Below, piece after piece: positions 32,701 to 45,400 of a stretch of DNA of 64,000 nucleotides; position 1 is the first letter of the stretch, and each line of letters opens with the position of its first letter. Below the pieces are notes generated by a model. That model was not told the DNA's origin. It searched no databases and was given only the letters and a program-made list of their open reading frames with translations. This DNA is from Trichobilharzia szidati (Eukaryota > Platyhelminthes > Trematoda > Strigeidida > Schistosomatidae): positions 26,420,977 to 26,484,976 of the forward strand of contig OX235271.1 in the NCBI GenBank assembly GCA_944472155.2. Direction: 5' to 3'. A program made the translations under genes and the position numbers.

Positions 32701-35700
32701 GATCCTTGAAATTCTTCAATTAAGGGAGTTGAGATCAATAGGTTGGAAGAGGTACATGGCGATACTATTAGCAGCTTCATTCTGGACAGAACAGTTACGC
32801 ATTATACAGAATTCTACAAGTAACCCATTGAATAATATTTCCCCTTCAACCAGGGTCTTCAATTAAAATAGCAATGCATGATATATCCTGTGAGGGAATG
32901 CTGTTCCAACTGAAGCAAAGACGAATTCTTTTTGGTATTTTTCCTTCGTCTCTGAGAAATGCGCACCAGTGTGGTTTTAAGACCAATATGTGTGAGAATA
33001 TTTCACGAGTCAGTGATACAAGTGAATGGTTAGAATAATAAGAATCACAGAATATGTGATGCATTCTGCTGTAAGTTGAGGTAGCGCAGTGATTCAAACT
33101 GGCTGCCATTTTTAAACGGCAAAAGAGTCGGGAAAAAACAGAATAAATAACTGTGTAAAGAGGTTTGTACGCCACGTATATGCCCATCTCAGTGACAATT
33201 TCCATTAGTGGCGTAGCTCACTAGTTTAAACATTCATCTTTTAGTCAGTAAATCCTGGGTTCGGATCCCACTTTAACTTCTTGTGAAGTTGGAGTGTAGA
33301 TTACTGCCGGCACATGAAAAACCTGATCCGGGTAAGTGAGTTATAACTGAGATCTGAATATTAATTACCTCAAATAAATTTTAATTATACAGATTAGTTA
33401 AAAAAGAATAAAATAGTATATTACTATTATTATTATTATTCTTGATTAACAGGCTGATATCTGTCACGCGTATCATGTACTACGTTCAAAAGGTATTAAA
33501 CCCGAGCACATAATCACATTCATGTATGATGATATCGCACACAATGCAGAGTGAGTGACTTATAATATGTACATATATATGTATATAATAAGTATCGATT
33601 AATTCCTCACGTTTCTATTTCTAAAAGTAATTAATATCTTGAAATTGATCACTTGAATAGAACTGAAATATTTGATTATACTGAGTGACGGTAGTAATAA
33701 GCGCTTACTGTTAGATGGGTATGAGTATAATTGAAGAGGAGTAAAGTGGTTTGTTCAGCTAATATATATGGTTTAGAGACTTGTTACTCGCGTCAATAAA
33801 ATTATTTCCAACAGGATATTGCAGATATGTGGATGACAATTTCACAGTGTTAAAAATAGAACATATCTCTAGTTTCTTGACACATATAAACTCACTAGTA
33901 GAAGGAATAAAATTCACATTTGAATCAGAAAATGAACAAGGAGAATTAAATATGTTAGATTGTAAAATAAAACGAATAGAAGAAGGCAAACTACACACTA
34001 GTGTTTATAAAAAACCAACGCATTCCAATAGATATTTAGACTTTAATTCATCTCATCCGTTAACTGTTAAGGCAGGCTTAGTTAAGTGTCTAACAAGTCG
34101 AGCAGTAGCATTAAGTAGTACAAAAAATGATGAAATAAAACAGAGAGAAGAAGCGTTGGTATTAAATAACTATCCTATAAAATTCATTAGGAAAATCAGT
34201 AAAGGCCATAAGCGAAATAAAAATAATTATGAAACTAGTAATGACAACATAAATAAGGGTGAATATAAGGCATCTACTATTATACCATATAAGGAGGGGA
34301 CATCTGAGACCCCACGTAGGATTCTAAATAAAGCAGGAATTAGGGTGGCATTTAAACCTACAAACTCACTCAGGAACAAGCTCTGTAGGTTAAAGGACCC
34401 AGTTGACCCAATTAGACAAAATAATATAATTTACAAAACACCCTGCAATGAGTGTTAATGTGGTCAACTACATAGGTCAAACTAGTAGGTCGAGGGTAAT
34501 CACATTGTCGGAACATAAGAATTTAGCCAAGGTAAGAATGGTTGACCCCACCCGATAAGATAAGTAATTTAGAAAAAAGCTCAGCAATTGCACTACATGC
34601 AATAACACACAACCACACAATAGGGTGGGAGAGGGTTAAGATTCTAAGAAGTAATCTATGTAGGTGGAGAGAGAGATTGATTACTGAATCCTTGTTCATC
34701 GAATCTACACCCAACACATGCAATAGGAATGACTCAATGCAAATACCAGAAATACGGAAGATATTATTACCGCCGGTCAAATCAGAAGAGGATAATAAAT
34801 AATCTTAAAATTCTATTTCAATTCAAACACATCATAACATTCTAACAATCAACTTATTATGACTATAAAAACACTCGTCGTATTTCCCATCTAATTGTAA
34901 TGGATTAATAACACTCGTATTATTATTTCTGAATGTACATTTTCTCATACTGAATTTTATTCCAATATCTAATCGATTCCACACATGTATATAAATGAAG
35001 GAAAAAGCTGTGTGAGTAACTTGATTTGATTATGAGCAATAATTGGTAGTAGTATTTTCCATATTTCTGGTATTTGCATTGAGTCATTCCTATTGCATGT
35101 GTTGGGTGTAGATTCGATGAACAAGGATTCAGTAATCAATCTCTCTCTCCACCTACATAGATTACTTCTTAGAATCTTAACCCTCTCCCACCCTATTGTG
35201 TGGTTGTGTGTTATTGCATGTAGTGCAATTGCTGAGCTTTTTTCTAAATTACTTATCTTATCGGGTGGGGTCAACCATTCTTACCTTGGCTAAATTCTTA
35301 TGTTCCGACAATGTGATTACCCTCGACCTACTAGTTTGACCTATGTAGTTGACCACATTAACACTCATTGCAGGGTGTTTTGTAAATTATATTATTTTGT
35401 CTAATTGGGTCAACTGGGTCCTTTAACCTACAGAGCTTGTTCCTGAGTGAGTTTGTAGGTTTAAATGCCACCCTAATTCCTGCTTTATTTAGAATCCTAC
35501 GTGGGGTCTCAGATGTCCCCTCTTTATATGGTATAACCGTAGATGACTTATATTCTCTCTTATTTGTGTTATCATTACTAGTTTCATAATTATTTTTATT
35601 TTGCTTTTGGCGTTTTTCCATCTTCCTAAAGAATTTTATGGGATAGTTATTTAACACCAACGCCTCTTCTATCTGTTTTATCTCATCATTTAGGTCTTTT

Positions 35701-36366
35701 TTTGTGCTACTGTTCGGTTTGTTAAACACTTAACTACGCCTGCCTTAACAGTTAAAGGATGAGATGAATTGAAGACTAAATATCTATTAGAATGCGTTGG
35801 CTTTTTATAAACGCTAGTGTGTAGTTTGCTTCCTTCTATTCGTTTCATTTTACAATCTAACATAGCTAATTTCTTTTAATCGACAAATTCATCTTTAAAG
35901 GTCGTACAGTAGTAAGCAAAATTTACCTTAAAACGTGTAGCAGTCTGTTATTGATTAATAGTGAAATATATGTGATTTAACGGATAAAATTACTAAGAAG
36001 GGGTTTTTATAAATATAAATAAAATATATGGCAATCTGGTGTTGGTTTTTAGGGACTTGTTTGGTTACAGGTTTCATCACAAGTTGACATCAGTTACAAA
36101 ACCGTTAGAAAACCACCTATAAGTATATGGACAGCTGTTTCGTCCTAGTTTGGGATTCTTCATCAGTTCACATCTGCTGGAGTTCGAAACAAGGCGAGCT
36201 GGCAAACCATTCTCCGACACTAGAACTCGATCCAACAGTTGATAATTAATCTGACGTTCAATAGCAACTGGCTCTGTACACAAAGTTATCTGGAGTCCTA
36301 GTGAGAAGTAAGTGGCAGGGTCAGGCAAGCGAACGGTTCTTCACCCATAACACTGGCTGGTGGTTG

Positions 36367-36403
<37 letters not shown>

Positions 36404-39400
36404 TATATATATATCGTGAACTTGCAGAAGCTGAATTCATCGGCCATTGGATCAGGTTACAGTGGCTGAAAATGATCTCTGTACTGGCCTTGTAACCGGG
36501 AGGTCCTGGGTTCAAACCTCAGTGAACGCATACTACTGAAGAGTCCCAAACTAAGGCAAACCAGGTTTTCCAGTGGTTCTCTAACTAATATCATCTCATG
36601 ATCAAACCAGTAATTACACAATAGTCAACAACACAATGAAAGTGAGGATTTGAAATTTGGCAGTGCTACAATTGTCAGCAGATGAGTAGCGAATTGGTTG
36701 ACTGTTCACTTGATAAGTGAGAAGAAGTTGGGGGGAAAAGCCAATTAAATTGCGAAAAGAAAAATGTAAGAGTGATGATAGTGGACTAATCATTAGAAGT
36801 AGACGCCAACGAGTAGGAAAGAGATAAAAAGCATGATAGAATAAAGTACTGTACACAAACTTCAGGATTATGTTGGTGGGTAGCTACTGTCTCCACCACA
36901 GTAATCCCCTTTCAGAATTATCTAGACGAATAACTGTTGAGTTGAATTTAAAGGTAATCTAGATATCATTTAATTGGTGGATGGTGACTTGCAGTGGAAT
37001 CCAGGATGCGCATTTCGTCCTATGTGGGACTCGTCATCTGGATGTACCTGCATTTCTCAGTGAGTGATGATGTTCCCACCTGTTGCACAAGAGGTGGCTC
37101 TCGTGGCCCAAGTGGTCTAGTGGATAACGCTTTGGCGTTTGAAACTATGGGCACTGGGTTCGAGCCTCGGTGGGAAAATCATCACTCACTGAGAAATGCA
37201 GGTACATCCAGTGATGAGTCCCAAATAGGACGAAATGCGCATCCTGGATTCCACTGCTAGTCACCATCCACCAATTAAATACTAATTAAATACCCAGACA
37301 TCGTTGAAGCATCTGCTCAAGAAGCCGACATGTCAACCTGAGACCGAGCACTTCGGTTCAATCAATCGACGGCACAATCTAAAATTCAGTTATATTCTAG
37401 ATATCCCTAAGAACCTAAAAATGTTCAGATCACAACATGTGATCCAAAGGGAACTAGAGTGAAACTTCAACACTCGAACTGTGTCACGGTAAATAGTAAC
37501 CGAGAAAGTGAGTAATACCGCAGGATAGTATATTCTTCTGATTGATAAGATTATCTGGCATCTAATCACATTAACAAGTAGTGCTCGACCAGCCAGATTA
37601 ATCCAGTTCTATAGTAGATAGTTTTGGATTCTCTCCTCGAACTGTATTATTTACAAATGACGAATCCAGTTCAATGCACTACCAGACTACGCCAGTAGCT
37701 ATCCAGATTTCAGACAGTTTAATTGGTTCCATTATGGGTAAATTTTGCTTTGATAGAGTCTCACAGTGTTATACATTAATATTTACTGATGACGTTTCGA
37801 GCACAATTTATTGCTCATAATCATATCAAGTTCTTGATATGATATTGATATGATTATGAACAATAAATTTTGTTCGAAACGTCATCCAGTAAATAATACT
37901 GTTTCACTGTGTGATATACCTAATAAACAAACTAATATGGAATTACTTACTACCACAGTGCCCAAGTTTTACACATATATTAATATACCCAAGTTTTATT
38001 CTTATATCAGTTTAATTGGTTCTGGTGACTGAGTCCAGTGGCTGATGTGCTAACCCCACCCGCACCCCACCTCTATCTTATCCGAAATGAAGGGATTTTG
38101 CAACTACTCAAATTAGTTAGTAGTATATACCGCCAAGTAACAACATGCTTATTTAATTGAAATTTTCTTTTCTTTTAGCAATCCTTTCAAAGGAAAAATT
38201 TTCAATGATTATCACCACAAGGATTACTACAAAGGCGTAGTTATTGACTACAGACGTGGGGTAAGTTGTTGACATTGTCGCTTTTGTAGTTGTCGCCATT
38301 GTCGTTTACTTCAATGCTTTTAATTCTTGCATATCATGAATGAAACGCCATTATGGAGAAGAAAATATTTTGCTGTGGCTGCATGCTTTCAGCCCGGTGG
38401 CTAGATTGCCAACCTCTTACTGTCTTACTAAACACAACATCTTCAGTGGGAATTTCAGTATGAAGTGAATTTCATACAGCTAATTCCCTTGAGGAAGGCA
38501 AGAGGAATACATTAAGTAAGGTAAAGTGACGTCATCACTTTTCGTTGGTTCTTGCCAGCATCCCTACAAGGGATGGAGTTAGATTTGATGGTCTCCACTG
38601 CTTTTGTCCACTCCATCTCTATTTCAACGTGCATTATTGTTGGGTAGTAGGTGATTTATTGGTCTGCTATCAGAATTCCTTGTGGCTTAACCTTTCTGAC
38701 CAGCCATCTGATCTTCAAATGGAACTTAGGCAGCTGTTGATGAAATTCTGTAATAACCGGTTCAGAAAACGCTTTCGGTGACGCGAATGCCAAGTTTCTG
38801 AAGCATGTCGAGGTACTGATTAACATAACATTATTGCATAGATATCCAAACATTTGTAACCGGTGCAGAGCAGTGAGCGCATGTCTTGCTTTTCCATTCT
38901 CGCGTAACTCTGACGTCGCCATCCATGTTGCCTGTTATTGAAACAGTTCTGCCTACCTAGAAAAATGAAGGATTTGACCTCCTTTAGATTTCATCCATTG
39001 GTGGCGATCGGTGTTTGTTGGTTAATGCTGTTCTTGTTGTTTAAGTATTTTCATCATGACTGCCTTCTCCATATTCGCTTGAAGTCCCGTCTTCGCCCCT
39101 TCTTCTGTCAACTTGTTAGCGCTACCCTGCAGATGTTTCAATTTGTGCTGCGTTTCACTCAAATCATCATCGGGGTCTAAATGTTCTAGAATTATATATT
39201 ATTCTATTCTATTGCGTTCCTAGTGGAACATAGGGCTTCAGACTAGAGCTTTGAAGTTTCGGTAGCAACAGTTTTATCTTTACGGGGTGACGTTGCTAGA
39301 CAGCCTCATGCCCAACCTTCTTTCCCTCTTGGTCAGGCCTACTACCGGCTTAGTGAGGTTATGGACTGTATCAGCCGGTGATCTAACACCAGACCACATG

Positions 39401-42400
39401 CGTGGTTGGCGAGTATCCTGCCTCTGGTCCACCTACGCACAAGGTCACATACATAATATGGTGAGTTTACCCATCAGCTTGACTGTAAAGCAATCTGTCT
39501 TTTTACTACGATATTATGAATAACACAAAATCAGGCCTCCAAACTAAGATCTTCCTAGGACATTTTAAGCATTTCTGTCAAACTGTTTCTTTATAATAAA
39601 GGTTTTTGTATTTCCCAATGTATACCCAATGCCCAAATTTTTTCAAACCGTTAAAAGTGAACTTGGTTTGGACATATATAAACTGTTTCTTTCATCACTA
39701 CTATATCCTTTTTGTGTCATTATTAATTATTTTAGAAAGTTAACCCGAAGACTTTCTTGCAAGTATTAAAAGGTGACAAAAGAGCTGGGAAAAAAGTTTT
39801 GAACACGTGAGTTGAAATTACTTTTTTAAACAAAAGCTTTAAAATTAGCTACACTTCATCTTATGTTTGATGTCACATAAAATCGAAGACTAACAAGCGA
39901 AAACCGACACACTGGTCGATGAAGCAGGCAGTGAAGACAGGACTCCAGGTGAACATAGACAAGACGGAGGTTATGAAAATAACCAACCAACCAACAACAA
40001 CAACAACAGCAACATCCACCGCCAATCACCATCAACGAGAGGGATTTGAAAGAGGTTACTTCATTCTCTTATCTAGGGAGCATTGTCTCAACTACAGGAG
40101 GAACGGACGAGGATGTCAAATCGAGCGAGAATCGGGAAGGCGAGAAACACATTCATCAACCTGAAACCAATCTGGAAATCTTCGTCACTCAGCCTGCATC
40201 AACAACAAAGTGATTCAGATTTTCAATACAAACGTCAAGTCAGTCAGTTCTTCTATACGGATCAGAAACTTGGCGACGGGTCACAAAGAATATTTCCAAC
40301 AGCCTGTTGCAGACCTTTATCAACAGCTGTCTTCGTTCTATACTGAAGATCAGATGGCCGGAAAGAATCACAAACAAGAAACTATGGGAGCAAACAAAAC
40401 CAGAACCAATCGCCCAACAAATATGCAGGGGAAAGTGGAGATGGATTGGACACTCGCTGAGGAGACCGTTGGGTGACATCGCGCGTCAGGCCAGTGTTCG
40501 AGTGGAACCCGAAAGGGAAGCGAGTGGCGAGTGGTACGTCAGTGCAAGGGTGACATGGATGAGGTCGTGTGAAGAGGAGTTGAGACAGTTTGGAATAACA
40601 TGGATGCAGGTGAAAAGTACAGCAGAAGACAGAAGCAAGTGGAGACGTGTAGTTGAAGCCCTATGTTTCACTAGGAACTCAAGGGAACAATAATAATAAT
40701 AATAATAAATTTAAAGCCTCATAAGATAAAATATAGAAAGAGTCATTACTTGCATAAAACTATGTACTACTGATTGATTAAGATCAGTAGTTTTATGCCA
40801 CTCATATCGACCGGTAGTGTTTGCTAACCAGCTCATCAAAGTGGCCTAAACACTGGATGGCGATCTCTCTCATTTGGCTCAGTGATTATCAGCGATGTAC
40901 CGGTTTCGCCTCAACTCAGAGAGAGCTGATACAGTGTTGAAACCGTATGATTTCTGACTAGCCACTTGGGGGAAATTGTGACACTATCAGTCATGTTCAC
41001 AATTTGTTGTCTGGTGTGTATATCACTTCAGTCTGACTGACTAGTAAACAATACTGGTCGATACACGTGGTTAATCTCAGCCAATCATAAGTATATATTA
41101 GTTTTACGTAACTATGCTTGCTTTCTTACTTACCATTTATGGAACCAAGCAGATCATATACTGTCATCTGGATTATTTAGTATCCACAGGAAACTGTGGT
41201 GAAATCGCACCTCAAGACCTGAATACATTGAAAAATGCTAACTAGTTGGCAAATCTTGAACTTGTTTTAATAACTACTAATTCATCTAAAGTGAAGATAA
41301 AATGTGAATGAATCTGTATCACGGCAGTCAGTTCCAGAACACGGATGTCTGTTGTCCTAAAACTAGTCAAATTATGATACTCTACACCATCCATACCAAC
41401 AGTCTATGATCTCATACAATAATGCAAGATATTCAAGTATTAGTTTGTAGGGATTTGGTTGAGTGGTTACAGGATTTCATCATGAGCTGATATTGGTTAG
41501 AGAACCACTGGAAAGCCTGGGAGTACTGCACAGCTGTTTCGTCCTAGTTTGGGACTCTTCATCAGTACGCACACACTGGGGTTCGAACCCAGGACCTTCT
41601 GGTTACAAGGCGAGCTCGTAGACCATTAAGCCACTGGGACCCGATCCAATGGCCAGCCCATGAATTCTAACTTCTGCCAATTCAGTTAGGTAGTTACTTG
41701 GGGTTCCAGTGGGAAGTCGTGACCAGTAGGGTGCAGCAGGTCGGGCGTGAGGACAAATACTCGCCGAAGACATTGGCTAGCAGTTACGCTATATCGTGAA
41801 TTTGCAGAAGTTAGAATTCATGGGCTTGCCATTGGATCGGGTCCCAGTGGCCTAATGGTATACGAGCTCGCCTTGTAACCAGAAGGTCCTGGGTTCGAAC
41901 CTCAGTGTGTGCGTACTGTGAAGAGTCCCAAACTAGGACGAAACAGCTGTGCAGTACTCCCAGGCTTTCCAGTGGTTCTCTAACCAATATCAGCTAGTGA
42001 TGAAATCCTGTAACCAATAATGCAAGATGTTGACCTGACTCTATTTCAGTATATGTGGGAAATTAAGGTAGACAACGATGAACAGATACACAAATCAATC
42101 TTGGATAAGCAAACTGCACTTAGAAAGTGAGGAAGCTATTCCAATATTTTGTTTTTTCGGATGGCTCAGAAGAGCTATGCCCTTTGTGTACTTTAAGGTA
42201 GTCGTCATCAGTCCATACCTTCATTTGTGAAACTGTGAATTTTCAGTAGTCATGGTGTTGCTTCCACAGTGCGAGGGTGCTAGCCTTTTTCTCTTTCCTG
42301 AGCTTACTATTGACTAGCAAACTAGTCTGTCTGTCTCTCTGTCTGTTTTCGACATAGAACTTTGCACATATGTGCGGCAGTTCAAGTCGCCACACATCAC

Positions 42401-45400
42401 TCAGCACACAAAGCAGGAGAAGAAAGTAGGAGGAATTCATAATATAGACAGTAAACAGAGGTGTGAGACAAAGGAATTGTAATAAAGAAGAACTAAACAG
42501 TTTCAGTGGAAATCATAAGCCACAAGGAGTGGATGCATCTGCGCCATTGAGAACGATTTTGAGCCATGTCACCAATTGTTTCCAACCATTGGAATTTACC
42601 GTCCCGAAGACCCCAACCAGGAAGTCTACATCTTCCTACGTGGCTTAGATTAACTGTTGTAGATTTCGTTGACTGGTGCCACGTTTTCGTTTGACCGCCG
42701 CTAGCTCTTTTCCAGCCTGGCCCTATATCAGCTAACACTGAGCGTCGAGGAAGGTGATGGTTAGGCATACGTAGCACATGTCCTAACCATCTCAGTCGAT
42801 GTAATTTCACAGTCTCGTCGATTGATTTCCCCTCCCTCCGTACCTAGCACTCGACGCCTAACCTCAATATTGCTCACCTTATTATACCACCACTCCACAC
42901 TGGAGATAGAACGCAGACACCTATGATCGAAGACAGGTAATCTTTTCATGTCTTCTGCTCTCAATGGCCAGGTCTCACAGCCATAAAGGAGGACGGAGCG
43001 GACTGTTGAGCAGTACACACGCCCTTTGATCGATAGTCGCATATCGCATCTTCGCCAGAGATGGCGTAAACCGGCATATGCGAAACTAGCCCTCCGTATC
43101 CGTGCTGCGATTTCGTCAGAGATCAACCCGTGGGGGTTGATAGTGCTTCCCAAGTAAGTGAAGTGGCGAGATATTGGAGTGAATCATCAGAGAACAGAAG
43201 TCTGGACCATGTGCGTGGCTGGCAGGCATTCTATCCGTAAACCACCGACGCAAAGACCTTGTGCAATACCTCCTATTTAAAAGTAATACATTATTCAGCT
43301 ATATCACAGAAGCTTTAATTGAAGTTTGGAAGAATTAGCCTCTGTTTAACGTCTATCTTGACCACTAAGAGTATCTTTAAATCGTAATGATTGAAGATAA
43401 AAGCGTAACACTCATTATTACAACGAACTTCGAGCCAGTTACACCTCGGCGAATGAAAGAGTGATATGCCAACCATCACTAGATTGATTTTAGCGGAAAA
43501 CTGTCACGTTTTGAACTCTACTGTCACTCTAGTTTTCTTTGGTGATTCAATCATAGCCTAATCAGCAAAAATGCTTTGGAGCCTAGACGATGGAAGACTC
43601 ATACTGTGCGAAGCCAACTAACACACACACATCGCGGTACAACGAATTTCACAAGTTGCAATGTTCAATCATTTAAGCTTCGCATTTCATAATTCTTGAA
43701 TATAAAACACTAGATAAATACTGTTTGCATCTATATTTGATTGATGGAAGCTCTCAGTGGAATCCAGGATATGCCTTTTCGTCCTATTCAGAACTTATCA
43801 ACTGGAAGCACTTGCTACCCATTGTAAGATGATTGTGATGTCACTGAGTCCCATAGTTTCAAACATTCCAATGGGACATTGAGTGCTTAGTAGGAAGCTG
43901 ATAAGTCAACACAGACAGACTGAGTATATCTGTCCAATATATTGATCAATCCATTTGAAGTTTAAACCAATCAAGTCAGATCTATGTGTTGATGTATTTC
44001 TTACTTTGTTTAAATAGTGGAAAGAATGATGATGTGTTTATCTACTTCGCTGATCATGGGTCTCCTGGAAGCGTCGAATTCCCCAATGATGAGGTAAGAA
44101 TTTTTAGTATAAGAGTAGATACAAATTACATAATTAAATGCTTTTACTCACTAGAATCTCTACCATTACAGTACTGCGGACTTATTTCTGTTAAATACAT
44201 CAGAATGTGTTTGGATGGAAAAGCCTTCCTTATTAACAGTGAGAGCGTGATTGATGCATATGCTGACATGGTAATCTTTCCGGACAGTTTTAATTCGTTT
44301 ATTTATGGCTTTTTTTCACGAGGGTTTTGTGAATATAATATATACTAAGTATTTTGTTTAATGAAGGTTGTCGATTTCAGGTCGTCATTTTTCCCAGTCT
44401 GATTTCTGTGTCTGTCTCAACGCGGTAGGTAATTTCAAGCAACCATTTGGTCACAGTGTCGTTCACTGGAGGCGTATTCTAATCAAGTTAGATGAACCAC
44501 CACCACCCAGTAACACACCATCATAACAAAATGAGATGTCAACGCATCAAACGTTAGTCATTTTCACGTCACATGACGTTAATAACATTGATTCGGAATC
44601 AAATCATCAGACTTATTGATTGAAAAGCAGTGTGTATTTTACTATCATTCATATATACAGTCAGTCAGTGTTTACGAGAACACATCAACGAAAGTCAGCT
44701 GATGAATTAACAGTTAATCTATTCTAATTGAGTATGTGGTAGTTTATGGCATCATAATAGCTTGTAAATATAAATACAAATTATGCGAATAAGTGAGATC
44801 AGTGTAAGCTATTGTTGATACTGCTGACATACCTAGGCATTACCCGTGATGATTTTTTTTTTTCCTTCGCGTTCCCCAATGGAACACAGGGCTTCAAGCT
44901 AGTGGCCTGAAGTTTCAGTAGCAGTGCTTATTTCACAGGATGGGGTTGCCAGCCTCATGCCCAATCTTTCCTCTTCACCAGCGTTATTTCTGGCTTAGCG
45001 AGGTTAAGGAGTGCGCCGGCAGGGGATGGAACCCTGTGATGATTACTGAATCGGAATGATAACTTGATTAACAGTTGAGTCTCAGCTCTCAGGTGATCTG
45101 ACATCGAACTGCTAACATGGAGGCCACGAGTTCAGATCCTGTCACGACCCATATTATCATTTCACCTTCTATCACTACCAATTACATCAATAATAGTCTA
45201 CCAACTCAAGGTTATATGAGACTGTTTTCCCCAACAATAGATTAACTGTTCAATAATTATCCATGGGTACTAATTTGTCAACCTGGATGAGTTAATCAAC
45301 AGCTAGTTTTGTTAATGTTTCCATCCATCTTAAGATTTACTGCTTTTAAATAAGCACAAACTTTTATATCGATTTATTTTACGTCCAGTCAAACTCTAAA

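Larger units (their letters stand above)
36965..37280. mobile_element. SM-alpha element, head-to-head inverted dimer
   Basis: The plus copy (37,090-37,270) is a textbook SM-alpha: head GGCTCTCGTGGCCCAAGTGG, B box GGTTCGAGCC, then a hammerhead. To its left the minus strand repeats the last part (36,965-37,075), including the hammerhead and the flank TCACTCACTGAGAAATGCAG. SM-alpha is the known hammerhead SINE of schistosomes. Confidence 0.85.
41417..42028. mobile_element. SINE2 head-to-head dimer with perfect 14-bp target duplication
   Basis: CAATAATGCAAGAT occurs at 41,417-41,430 and 42,015-42,028. Between them lie a minus-strand SINE2 arm (tail, hammerhead 41,523-41,568, tRNA-like head to 41,648), a central spacer near 41,695-41,750 (CAGTGGGAAGTCGTGACCAG) and a full plus-strand SINE2 (from TGAGGACAAATACTCGCC at 41,748; hammerhead 41,913-41,957). 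No duplication lies between the arms, so the palindrome inserted as one unit. Confidence 0.88.

Noticed and set aside
36301..36495. ORF with a run of alternating Ile and Tyr.
   Set aside because: It is a translated (TA)n microsatellite inside a SINE2 dimer.
43986..44348. A 120-codon frame over exon 5 read as one exon.
   Set aside because: Only 44,018-44,093 matches legumain. A consensus donor follows at 44,094, and the later residues are unlike the family.
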